Source of the DNA: an uncultured bacterium
Lineage (GTDB): Bacteria; Verrucomicrobiota; Kiritimatiellia; CAIKKV01
NCBI GenBank assembly: GCA_903828035.1
Contig: CAIKKV010000143.1
Location: 1 to 7,521, forward strand
Direction of reading: 5' to 3'
DNA length: 7,521 bases
Numbering within the stretch: position 1 is the first letter of the stretch; every line of letters begins with the position of its first letter. The position numbers were made by a program, and so were the translations under genes. Below, piece by piece: positions 1-6,695 of this stretch. A model generated the notes under the pieces. That model had not been told where the DNA came from. It did no database searches and was given only the letters and a program-made list of their open reading frames with translations.

Positions 1-1
1 G

Positions 2-1342
2 GTGCTGGGCGTCATTGAAGAGCGGGAGAAAAGCAGGAAGGTCAAGTTTCAGGAGCTCAAGGCCAGGCTGTTGGGGCGGGTGCAGGAGAACGAGGAGCTG
101 CGGCGGATGAACCTCGACGTGCTGGAGGGCGCCATGCGCATGGTGGCGCTGCGCAAGCGCACGGAGGACATCATCCGCTTCGAGCTCGACCGTCTGGGCG
201 AAACGCTGAGTTCCCACGAGCGGGACGCGCTGGTCAAGGAGGTGCTCGACGAGGCGCTGGAGCTGGGGCCGCTCGAGGATCTCCTGAAGGATGAGACGAT
301 CGAGGAGATCATGGTGAACGGCCCGGAGCGGATATTCGTGGCGCGGCGGGGCCGGATGGAGCTGACCGACCGCCGGTTCGGCACTACCAAGCAGCTGGCC
401 AGCATCATCGATCGCATTGTGGCCCCCATCGGCCGCCGGGTGGACGAAAGCATGCCCTACGTCGATGCCCGCCTGGAGCGGGACGGGTCGCGGGTGCATA
501 TCATCTTGCCGCCCCTGGCCGTGGATGGGCCGACCATTACGATTCGCAAGTTTTCCCGGCGCGGATTGGGCGCAGCCGATCTGGTTTCCGGGGGCTCCTG
601 CACCCCGGAGATGATGCGATTCATGGACCTGTGCGTGCGAGGCCGGCGGAACATTATTGTCTCCGGCGGCACCGGCACGGGGAAAACCACCTTGCTGAAT
701 GCGCTGTCGCAGTCGGTGGCCGCGGAGGAGCGGGTGATCACGATTGAGGATTCGGCGGAGCTGCGGCTGAGCCACTTGAACCTGGTCCGGCTGGAAGCCC
801 GCCGCGCGAATGTGGAGGGGCGCGGAGAGGTTACGATTCGCGACCTGGTTCGCAACGCCCTTCGGATGCGACCGGACCGCATTCTTGTGGGCGAATGCCG
901 GGGATCGGAAGCCTTTGACATGCTTCAGGCCATGAACACCGGGCATGAGGGATCCATGACGACCCTGCATGCCAATTCTCCCCGGGACATGCTCGCGCGC
1001 CTGGAGGGGCTCGTCATGATGGCCGTCGAAATGCCGGTAAACGTCATTCGGCGCAACATCGCCTCCGCCGTTCAGCTCGTGGTTCAAATTGCCCGGCTCA
1101 GCGACGGCTCGCGCAAAATCGAGCGCATCTCGGAGGTGTTGGGGATGGAAGAAGGGGAGGTGGGCGTGCGGGATATTTTCGTGTTCGAGCAGACGGGCTT
1201 GACGGCGGGCGGACGGGTGGAAGGCCGCTTCCGGGCGACCGGGCATGTGCCTACATTTGCGGATCGCTTGCGGACCGCCGGCTTGGATGTCGATGAAACC
1301 ATGTTTGAGGACGAAACAGAGAATCAACAGGAGGCGATATGA
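2..1342 (+). CDS. cpaF: CpaF/TadA-type secretion ATPase of a Tad (type IVc) pilus system; N-terminus possibly cut by the window edge
   Basis: Cytoplasmic hexameric ATPase that powers Tad/Flp pilus assembly through the TadB/TadC inner-membrane platform. Residues are numbered from the GTG at position 2. An N-terminal helical region leads into the CpaF core, with the family signature GRRVDESMPYVDARL at 144-158. The Walker A motif GGTGTGKT is at 222-229 (Lys228), the Asp box IEDSAEL at 248-254, and the arginine-rich NALRMRPDR stretch at 285-293. The Walker B motif RILVGE is at 293-298 (catalytic Glu298), and the His box TGHEGSMTTLHANSP covers about 313-327. The C-terminus carries the FVFEQ and ATGHVPTF elements usual for CpaF. 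All catalytic elements are intact. Only about 16 residues precede the conserved KFQELKARL segment, and GTG sits at the very edge, so the real start may lie upstream; no ribosome site can be seen. The ATPase could be confused with VirB11 or GspE, but the signatures and the tadB/tadC neighbours favour CpaF. Its stop overlaps the next start. Confidence 0.96.
   Translation: MLGVIEEREKSRKVKFQELKARLLGRVQENEELRRMNLDVLEGAMRMVALRKRTEDIIRFELDRLGETLSSHERDALVKEVLDEALELGPLEDLLKDETIEEIMVNGPERIFVARRGRMELTDRRFGTTKQLASIIDRIVAPIGRRVDESMPYVDARLERDGSRVHIILPPLAVDGPTITIRKFSRRGLGAADLVSGGSCTPEMMRFMDLCVRGRRNIIVSGGTGTGKTTLLNALSQSVAAEERVITIEDSAELRLSHLNLVRLEARRANVEGRGEVTIRDLVRNALRMRPDRILVGECRGSEAFDMLQAMNTGHEGSMTTLHANSPRDMLARLEGLVMMAVEMPVNVIRRNIASAVQLVVQIARLSDGSRKIERISEVLGMEEGEVGVRDIFVFEQTGLTAGGRVEGRFRATGHVPTFADRLRTAGLDVDETMFEDETENQQEAI
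1329..1342 (+). promoter_or_regulatory. Shine-Dalgarno inside the cpaF 3' end plus ATGA stop/start overlap
   Basis: AGGAGG at 1329-1334 lies within the last codons of the ATPase gene, 4 bases before the ATG at 1339. That ATG overlaps the ATPase stop TGA at 1340-1342 as ATGA. This arrangement is typical of translational coupling and supports 1339 as the start of the TPR gene. It also implies that ATPase and TPR protein are made from one message. Coupling is inferred. Confidence 0.8.
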
Positions 1343-2679
1343 AATGGATGGTGTGGATCGGGTTGTTGGTGGCGGGCCTTGGCGTGTGCCGGGCGCAGGA
1401 GTTGGAGAAGGGGCTGAAGGAGGGGGCGCCGGAGAAAATCATGAGAGCGTCTGAGGCTTATAACGAAGCGGTGGCGAATCAGGAAGCGGGGCGCATGGAC
1501 GATGCGCTGGCTGGTTTCCAAAAGGTGCTGGCGGGAGCGAAGGCCGGCGCGGATTCCGATGAAAAGCGGATATTCAGCGGCGCGGCCAACAACGCCGGTA
1601 ATCTGACGATGATGAGAGGGAGCCTCGGGCGGGCGGAGTTTTACTACCGCCAGGCCGTGGAGTGGGACGCGGGCAATGCCTTGGCCTGGAACAATCTGGG
1701 CGCGGCATTGCTGAAGCAGGGACGGATTCCGGACGCGCAGTCCGCCTTCGAGCGGGCCGTCAAAGAGAACCCCCTGCTGGCCATGCCCTTGAACAATCTG
1801 GCCCGGCTGCTTCTGGAAACCGGAAGCCTTCAGATGGCGGCGGAATATCTGATCGTCAGCCTTCGGATCAACCCCGGCGATCCCGAGACGCTGTTCCTGC
1901 TCGCCCGCCTCTATGAACAGGCGGGGATGCCGGAGCGGCAGGCCAGTGTGTGGAAGGCCCTGGTTGAGGTGTCGGGCAATTCTCCGGAAAGCCGGCTGAT
2001 GCTGGCCACCCATTATGTGCGGGAAGGCGTGCTGGATCAGGCCGAAAAAGTGATCGGGGAGGTCCTCAAGGATAAGCCCGATTTTCCGGAAGCCCGGCTT
2101 CAGTGGGCCCGGTTGCAAGGCCGGAAGGGACGCTGGGCCGAGGCGGAAGGGACATTGAAGGACCTGCTGAAATCATTTCCGTCGGATCCGGCGGTGCGGA
2201 ACGATCTGGCCGCCGTTTTGGCAGAGCAGGGGCGAAGCCAGGAGGCCGTCGAGCTGGCCGAGGAGGGAACGGCGCGGTTTCCGGCGCTCGCCGAAAACTG
2301 GTATGTCCTGGGCTTATGCTACGACAAGACCGGCGATGTTCGCCGGGCGGAAGCCGCTTTCCGCAAGTGTGTGGATGTCAAACCGGCGTATGCCCGCGCG
2401 TGGAGTGACCTGGGCGTCATCGCCGTCAGGCGGGGGGACAAGGAGGGCGCGCTGGACGCGTTTTCAAAGGCGCTGGCCGCCGATCCCTATCTGCCCGACG
2501 CCCAGTATAACCTGGGCCGGTTTCTGGTGCTCAGCCAGATCGATTTCGATCGCGGCATCCGTCTGATGGCCGCCGTGGCGGACGGCCACAGTCCGTTCGT
2601 CGATCTCGCCGTCAAGTTCCTCGACGACCTGATCCTCATTGGCCAAGGCAAGGATCCGGGCTGGAAGGGAAACCGTTAA
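1339..2679 (+). CDS. Secreted TPR-repeat protein, TadD-like
   Basis: Protein of 446 residues with a signal peptide followed almost wholly by tetratricopeptide repeats. The N-terminus has Lys2, a hydrophobic core at about 4-16 and a signal peptidase I type site CRA|QE after Ala19. Repeats run back to back in a strict 34-residue register from about 79 to 418 (units starting near 79, 113, 147, 181, 215, 249, 283, 317, 351 and 385). One more unit at about 37-70 is separated by a short insert. Consensus pieces include AWNNLGAALLKQGR and AWSDLGVIAVRRGDKEGAL. In Tad systems TadD is a TPR lipoprotein needed for pilus biogenesis, thought to assist the secretin or pilus subunits; that role is inferred here from the repeats and from the position between cpaF and tadB. 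Two points are odd: it is longer than the TadD proteins I know, and it lacks a good lipobox (LGVC, with Val just before Cys17). It is probably a soluble periplasmic scaffold. Any other periplasmic TPR adaptor would look alike. Confidence 0.85.
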   Translation: MKWMVWIGLLVAGLGVCRAQELEKGLKEGAPEKIMRASEAYNEAVANQEAGRMDDALAGFQKVLAGAKAGADSDEKRIFSGAANNAGNLTMMRGSLGRAEFYYRQAVEWDAGNALAWNNLGAALLKQGRIPDAQSAFERAVKENPLLAMPLNNLARLLLETGSLQMAAEYLIVSLRINPGDPETLFLLARLYEQAGMPERQASVWKALVEVSGNSPESRLMLATHYVREGVLDQAEKVIGEVLKDKPDFPEARLQWARLQGRKGRWAEAEGTLKDLLKSFPSDPAVRNDLAAVLAEQGRSQEAVELAEEGTARFPALAENWYVLGLCYDKTGDVRRAEAAFRKCVDVKPAYARAWSDLGVIAVRRGDKEGALDAFSKALAADPYLPDAQYNLGRFLVLSQIDFDRGIRLMAAVADGHSPFVDLAVKFLDDLILIGQGKDPGWKGNR

Positions 2680-2682
2680 ATC

Positions 2683-2688
2683 AAGGAG
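2683..2688 (+). promoter_or_regulatory. Shine-Dalgarno that decides the start of the unknown secreted protein
   Basis: AAGGAG at 2683-2688 directly abuts a first ATG at 2689, leaving no spacer, but lies 6 bases from a second in-frame ATG at 2695. Ideal spacing therefore favours 2695 as the start, which removes two residues (Met-Arg) and gives a 472-residue product with a clean signal peptide. It is the only ribosome site in the 15-base gap after the TPR gene. Confidence 0.75.
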
Positions 2689-2694
2689 ATGCGG

Positions 2695-4113
2695 ATGAAC
2701 CTTTGTAAAACAACGAATTGGATTTGGCGATGGATCGGCAGCAGCTTGCTGGCCCTGGGCATGGCGGCTGAAGCGGAACCCCAGACTAAGACCCGCGTGC
2801 TCGACAAGACCACGGAGCGCAATCCTGATTCCGCGGTACGAGTCACGACCCGGACCTACGATATGCAGTCGCGGACGACGGGTGATAGCGGGCGATGGCA
2901 GTCGACCCAGTCCGGCACCCAGTCCAAGACCACTGAAACGGACTTGCATGGCGAGTGGGACGAGAACCGGTGGGAGGGGGAGGCCGGGCTTAAGAACGAC
3001 ACGAAGGTTAAGGTCCAGAGTCGTCTTGGAAATGCGACCGCTCAATCATTGGGGGCAACGAAGCTGGAGGAGCCGGAGACGGTCTGGCAAGGGGAAACAG
3101 GACCTTCGTGCCAGGAAACATTCAAGGGAAAGCTTGGGACCGCCACGGTCAAGGCCAGCGGCGGCGCCAAGGGGTCCGTGCTGGCGGGAGAAAATGGATA
3201 CGAACTCAAGGGACAGGCCGGGCTCGAGGCGGAGGTGAGGGCGACGACGCAAAAGCTGTCGATCGGCGACAAGAACCTGGGCGCCAGCCTGAAGGGCAGC
3301 GGGCGGCTGGAAGCCTCGGCCATTGCCAAGGGGCGGCTGGGCGGCTATGTGGATGACAAGGGGATCACATTTGGCGCGGAGGGATCGGCCGGGGTGTACG
3401 TAAAAGGCGAGTTGAAAATGAACATGGAAGCCCACGTGTTCGGGGTAAAGACGAATGTGAATCTGGTGGCATCGGGCTATGCCGGCGCCTTGGCCGAAGG
3501 CAAGGCCGTGGTGACGCTGGGCTGGAACGGCAAGGTGTCGTTCATGGCCAGCCTGGGCGCCTCGCTTGGATTCGGAGGCGGGCTGGCCGTGGAGTTCGAG
3601 ATGGACGCGGAGGAGCTGATGAAGAAGCTCAACTTCACCGATGTTGCCCAATTGCTGGAGTGGATGAAAGAGTTCCAGGAAAACCCCAAGCCGGTGCTTG
3701 CCAAGCTTGGCATTCAGGCTTTGCGAAAGCTGCATGAATCCGGATTTGGCTTGCTGAAGAAGCTGGGCTCCCAAGGGGCGGGCATTTTTGAAAAACAAGT
3801 GATGAGCCCCCTCCAGAAAGCGGGCGGCAGCGTGAAGGAGGGAGTGGGGAAAGGGCTGGCTTTTCTCGGAAGGCTGATTCATGCGCCCCGCGGCGAAGCT
3901 GAGAATGTGGCCGTGAACACCTGCCTCCAGCAGGTGGAAGAGGTGTCCGGCACGCTGGCGCAGAATCAGGCGGGGCAAAGCTCCATGGAGTTTCCGCTTT
4001 GCCTGATGGACCTGCTGATGGGCGTGACCGGGATGAAGGACTGGGAAGGCTTTGATCCTTACCTGTGGTATCCGTTTGACTGGCCGACCTCGTATAACTG
4101 GCCGAGCCTATAA
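2695..4113 (+). CDS. Unrecognised secreted protein with Gly-rich beta-like core and aromatic C-terminal tail, inside the Tad operon
   Basis: I do not recognise this 472-residue protein. A signal peptide spans about 1-27, with hydrophobic core WIGSSLLALGMAA and cleavage site AEA|EP. Residues 28-140 are hydrophilic and rich in Thr, Ser, Lys and Arg. Residues 140-302 are rich in Gly and Ala and alternate small or hydrophobic with polar residues (for example LGASLKGSGRLEASA), which suggests repeated beta strands; this part ends with LGASLGFGGGLAVEFEMD. Residues 303-430 look like amphipathic helices (LLEWMKEF, ALRKLHESGFGLLKKLG). The last 23 residues hold nine aromatics (W450, F453, Y456, W458, Y459, F461, W463, Y467, W469). 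Cys139, Cys410 and Cys436 remain after signal cleavage. Similar Gly/Ala alternating segments occur in some secreted repeat and polymorphic-toxin proteins as I recall them, but I see no toxin domain. Its place between the TPR gene and tadB, 15 and 13 bases from them, suggests a Tad-linked accessory, surface or cargo protein. Confidence 0.85.
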   Translation: MNLCKTTNWIWRWIGSSLLALGMAAEAEPQTKTRVLDKTTERNPDSAVRVTTRTYDMQSRTTGDSGRWQSTQSGTQSKTTETDLHGEWDENRWEGEAGLKNDTKVKVQSRLGNATAQSLGATKLEEPETVWQGETGPSCQETFKGKLGTATVKASGGAKGSVLAGENGYELKGQAGLEAEVRATTQKLSIGDKNLGASLKGSGRLEASAIAKGRLGGYVDDKGITFGAEGSAGVYVKGELKMNMEAHVFGVKTNVNLVASGYAGALAEGKAVVTLGWNGKVSFMASLGASLGFGGGLAVEFEMDAEELMKKLNFTDVAQLLEWMKEFQENPKPVLAKLGIQALRKLHESGFGLLKKLGSQGAGIFEKQVMSPLQKAGGSVKEGVGKGLAFLGRLIHAPRGEAENVAVNTCLQQVEEVSGTLAQNQAGQSSMEFPLCLMDLLMGVTGMKDWEGFDPYLWYPFDWPTSYNWPSL

Positions 4114-4126
4114 CAGGAGATAAACA

Positions 4127-4963
4127 ATGAACCTGAGCGTGTGGGATCTTGGAATCTGGGCGGTCGCCTTCACCGGCGCCTGGTTGATCGTGCCGTGCGT
4201 CTGGACGACGATCCGGGAGACGGCCGCCACGGCGGCGGATGGATTTGGCCGCGAGCGGCTTCCTGTCGGGGAGCGGGTGATCCTGGCCTGTATCGGCACG
4301 GCGGGGGCGCTGGCCGGCGTCGGAGCTTGGGCGCTCACCCAGAGCATTCTGTTTGCCGCCTTTACCATGGGCCTCGGGATTATGGCGCCGGGCTGGGCGC
4401 TGGCCAGCTACCAGGCCTGGCGCCGCCGCCGCTTTCACCAGCAGTTCATGGACGTGTTGCTGATGATCGCCAACTCGCTGCGCGCGGGATTCAATCTCAG
4501 CCAGGCCGTTGACATTGTGGCGCGCGAAATGCCGGCACCGGCCCGTGAGGAGTTTGCCCGGGTGATGCGGGACCGGGACCTAGGCATGTCGCTGGACGAA
4601 GGGCTGGAGCGCCTGGCCGCCCGGATGGACGGCGAGAGCGTGCGCATTTTCGTGACCGCCCTTCAGGTGGGCCGGCAGACCGGCGGCGACTTGACCCGCA
4701 TTCTGGACGGGTTGGTCAAAATGATCCGCGAGCGCGAACGCGTGGAAGATCGCGTGCGGACGATGACATCGGAAACCCGCTTCCAGGGCTACACCCTGGC
4801 GGCGCTTCCGTACCTGTTGCTGGTCGGCTGGTTTTGCCTGGATCCGGACGGGGTGCGCAACGTGTTTTCCACGGTGTGGGGAAAAGGGCTGCTGGTGGCG
4901 GGGACGACCTTTAACGGGTTGGCCCTGATGGTGATCCGGAATATGGCATCGGTGAAAATCTAA
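4127..4963 (+). CDS. tadB: TadB, inner-membrane platform protein of the Tad system
   Basis: Polytopic inner-membrane protein of 278 residues in the T2SSF (GspF/PilC-like) family. Together with TadC it forms the platform that couples CpaF ATPase activity to pilin extraction. Likely membrane segments are at about 8-27, 51-70, 73-95, 222-238 and 253-271. The cytoplasmic T2SSF domain spans about 105-220. It opens with QFMDVLLMIANSLRAGFNL, contains the Gly-Met-Ser-Leu-Asp-Glu stretch that begins the second helix pair, and has the typical GRQTGGDL turn at 182-189 followed by a basic helix with RERERVEDR. Its length fits TadB versions that lack a long N-terminal extension. The start ATG at 4127 has AGGAG at 4115-4119, 7 bases upstream, and the gap to the preceding gene is 13 bases. 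Assignment as TadB rather than TadC rests on the helix-start sequence, on TadC following, and on the usual tadB-tadC order. Confidence 0.94.
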   Translation: MNLSVWDLGIWAVAFTGAWLIVPCVWTTIRETAATAADGFGRERLPVGERVILACIGTAGALAGVGAWALTQSILFAAFTMGLGIMAPGWALASYQAWRRRRFHQQFMDVLLMIANSLRAGFNLSQAVDIVAREMPAPAREEFARVMRDRDLGMSLDEGLERLAARMDGESVRIFVTALQVGRQTGGDLTRILDGLVKMIRERERVEDRVRTMTSETRFQGYTLAALPYLLLVGWFCLDPDGVRNVFSTVWGKGLLVAGTTFNGLALMVIRNMASVKI

Positions 4964-4974
4964 GGAGTCCGATC

Positions 4975-5853
4975 ATGCAGAACGTTTTTTGCGAATTATC
5001 GGTCTTGTGCGTGACGGTGGCCACGGGTGCCGCGGCCTATGGAATGATGACGGCCATGACGTCTGAGCCCCAGGTGACGCGCCCGGCGGGCGAGCAGCCG
5101 CCTTTGTTTGCGGCACTTCGGCCCGGCTTTCTTCTCTTCGCGCCGTTGTCCAATCGGATTCTCCGCGCCTGGCCGGCTTTGGAGCGGTGGATCCAGGGCA
5201 ACCTCACGGCCGCCGGATTCGGGCATGTGGTGCGGCCGGATGAATATATGTCGATCCGGTTTGTCCTGGCCCTGCTCCTGGCCGTGGCCGGCCTGCCATT
5301 CGGCGGCGCTATCCATGCCGGGCTCGTGGTGCTGGGGCTGGCATTTCCGGATCTGTGGATTCTTGGCGCCATTCAGGAGCGGCACGCCGCCGTGAGATGC
5401 TCCATGCCCTATGTGGTGGATCTGCTGGCGCTATGCACGCTTGCGGGCCTTGAGTTCGGGTCTGCCATCGACAGGGTGCTGGCGAAGATCGGGGGCGGCC
5501 CCTTGAAGGAAGAGCTGCAATTGGCCCGCCGCGATATGGCGCTGGGCCGCTCCCTGTCGGGTTCGCTTCAGGAAATGGCGAAGCGAATCCGGATGGCGGA
5601 GATGACGAGCTTCGTGGCCATTCTCTGCCAGGGCCTGGATCTCGGCGCGGGCGTGGCGCAGGTGCTGGCCGCCCAGGCGGAAAAGATGCGGCTTGAGCGC
5701 ATGGAGAAAGCCGAACGATCCGGCGCCCAGGCCCAGCAGAAAATCCTGCTTCCTTTGCTGCTGCTGATGGTTCCCGCCTTCGCGTGCCTCGTCTTCATCC
5801 CGCTGTTGATGAGTCAGGCGAAGACCTATCTGGCCGGATTCGGGGGTCTCTAA
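4975..5853 (+). CDS. tadC: TadC, second inner-membrane platform protein of the Tad system
   Basis: Protein of 292 residues, the usual partner of TadB in the inner-membrane platform. Membrane segments lie at about 8-27, 93-107, 112-131 and 257-277. The T2SSF domain at about 145-250 starts with the TadC-like MPYVVDLLALCTLAGLEF. It continues with a MALGRSLSGSLQEMAKR helix pair and a GLDLGAGVAQVLAAQAEKMR segment matching the family's conserved Gly-rich turn and following helix. A Lys/Arg/Glu-rich stretch (RLERMEKAERSGAQAQQK) precedes the last membrane helix, ILLPLLLLMVPAFACLVF, another TadC hallmark. The start ATG at 4975 is preceded by AAGGAG at 4962-4967, which overlaps the tadB stop codon, with 7 bases of spacing; the gap between the genes is 11 bases. 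By family knowledge TadB and TadC probably act as a complex with CpaF. No key part appears missing. Confidence 0.94.
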   Translation: MQNVFCELSVLCVTVATGAAAYGMMTAMTSEPQVTRPAGEQPPLFAALRPGFLLFAPLSNRILRAWPALERWIQGNLTAAGFGHVVRPDEYMSIRFVLALLLAVAGLPFGGAIHAGLVVLGLAFPDLWILGAIQERHAAVRCSMPYVVDLLALCTLAGLEFGSAIDRVLAKIGGGPLKEELQLARRDMALGRSLSGSLQEMAKRIRMAEMTSFVAILCQGLDLGAGVAQVLAAQAEKMRLERMEKAERSGAQAQQKILLPLLLLMVPAFACLVFIPLLMSQAKTYLAGFGGL

Positions 5854-5869
5854 AGGAAAGGAGGATGTC

Positions 5870-6631
5870 ATGGAAAAGTTGATTCAAATCGATGTGGTAA
5901 AGGGTCCGGAGAAGGGCAAGGTTTTCCAGGTGCCCGTGGATGGCTTTTCGATTGGCCGGGCGATTGAGCTGGCCGAGGTTACCTGCGCATTGATGGCCGA
6001 TGTCAGCGTTTCCCGCCGTCATGCCGTGGGGCGGGTGGAAGGGGATCGCGTTTTGCTGGAGGATTGGCCCGGCCATCCCAGCAAGGCGGGGATTGTGGTG
6101 GGCGGGCGGCGCGTGAGCTCTACAACTGTGGCGGCCGGCGAGCCGGTCACGCTCGGCCGGACGACCCTGGCGTTCCGTTGGCCGGGCCGGAGGCGGGGGC
6201 TGGAGGTGAAGGTTCCGCCCGTTTGGCGCCGGTGGCTGGGCGTGCTGGCGGTGTTGATTGTGACGGTGGCGGGTGCGGCTGCCTGGTCGGGGCGAGCGGG
6301 GGGCGTTTCGGAAGCGGCTCCCACGGCGATGGAGAAAGCGTGGACCGCGCGCTGTGGCGGCGACCTGCAGGATGCGCTGAAAACGTTGCGGGAATCGCCT
6401 GAATCGGCCGATCGAAGTGAAGGACGAACGGCCCTGCAGCGGGAGTGCCAGCGGTATTCCAAGCTGTTTGAAACGCCGAAGCGCCTGGAGGAGTCGCTGC
6501 GCCTGGACGAGGCGCGAGATGCCTGGGCCAAGGTGGCGCTGGATATGCAGCCGAACGATCCGCTGCGCACCTGGGTGGAGACCGGATGCGTGGCGCGGTT
6601 GTCGCGCCAGCTGGCCGAATTGAGGCCGTAA
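5870..6631 (+). CDS. Membrane-anchored FHA-domain protein, last gene of the Tad operon
   Basis: Protein of 253 residues with an N-terminal forkhead-associated domain (about 4-104), a basic stretch (RRWL), one membrane helix at about 121-139 (LGVLAVLIVTVAGAAAW) and a C-terminal region of about 110 residues. Positive charges before the helix predict FHA in the cytoplasm and the C-terminus in the periplasm. Typical FHA residues are seen: Gly29-Arg30, and Ser48-Arg-Arg-His51, which in this family contact the phosphothreonine backbone. The usual later Asn-Gly element is replaced by SKAG at 71-74. The C-terminal part is helical, with one TPR-like stretch (LDEARDAWAKVALDMQPNDP, about 212-231) and Cys162, Cys193 and Cys240. 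FHA proteins are frequent next to Tad, type III and type VI secretion genes, so a regulatory or scaffolding role in this machine is a reasonable inference; no kinase or phosphatase gene is in the window. AAAGGAGG at 5857-5864 lies 5 bases before the ATG, and the gap after tadC is 16 bases. Confidence 0.88.
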   Translation: MEKLIQIDVVKGPEKGKVFQVPVDGFSIGRAIELAEVTCALMADVSVSRRHAVGRVEGDRVLLEDWPGHPSKAGIVVGGRRVSSTTVAAGEPVTLGRTTLAFRWPGRRRGLEVKVPPVWRRWLGVLAVLIVTVAGAAAWSGRAGGVSEAAPTAMEKAWTARCGGDLQDALKTLRESPESADRSEGRTALQRECQRYSKLFETPKRLEESLRLDEARDAWAKVALDMQPNDPLRTWVETGCVARLSRQLAELRP

Positions 6632-6667
6632 TGTTGGAGAGATTAAATTAGCAGCTATATGTCCCTA

Positions 6668-6695
6668 AAAGAATAGGTTGGGAAAGAATAGGTTG
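6668..6695 (+). repeat. Tandem 13-bp direct repeat AAAGAATAGGTTG, with a third partial copy downstream
   Basis: AAAGAATAGGTTG occurs perfectly at 6668-6680 and 6683-6695, a 15-base period with GG between the copies. The inner AGAATAGG recurs a third time at 6774-6781, shortly before the next gene. The repeat sits in a 170-base non-coding spacer that is visibly AT-richer than the Tad genes (two counted 60-base lines give about 43% and 47% GC). Possible meanings are a regulator binding site for the downstream gene or a remnant of a dispersed REP-like element. Nothing in the window decides between them. Confidence 0.8.

Noticed and set aside
2..1342. VirB11-type (type IV secretion) or GspE-type (type II secretion) ATPase
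   Set aside because: The GRRVDES signature, the CpaF-like C-terminus and the tadB/tadC neighbours specifically indicate the Tad family.
1378..1395. Possible lipoprotein signal (LGVC) in the TPR protein
   Set aside because: Val directly before the Cys is a poor lipobox, and CRA|QE just after fits signal peptidase I better. Kept as an open question in the findings.
1324..2118. 264-codon minus-strand open frame opposite the TPR gene
   Set aside because: The sense strand encodes regular 34-residue TPR units, and the antisense product has no recognisable fold pattern.
3046..3978. 310-codon open frame on the minus strand opposite the unknown secreted gene
   Set aside because: Overlaps fully a gene with signal peptide, ribosome site and operon spacing. 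The translation is rich in His, Arg, Gln and Pro with no domain pattern, typical of an antisense shadow in high-GC DNA.
2695..4113. Calling the unknown secreted protein a toxin or effector
   Set aside because: No catalytic motif, no toxin domain and no adjacent immunity-like gene are visible. The beta-like core alone is not enough.
3635..4438. 267-codon minus-strand open frame spanning the end of the unknown gene and the start of tadB
   Set aside because: Crosses two supported genes. The product is Pro/Arg/Ser-rich low-complexity, as expected of a shadow frame.
6632..6670. Intrinsic terminator after the FHA gene
   Set aside because: No GC-rich hairpin followed by a T-run could be found. The nearest hairpin (6733-6747) lacks a T tract.
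6668..6695. CRISPR-like repeat pair
   Set aside because: Only two 13-bp copies separated by 2 bases. Repeat and spacer lengths are far from those of a CRISPR array, and no cas genes are present.
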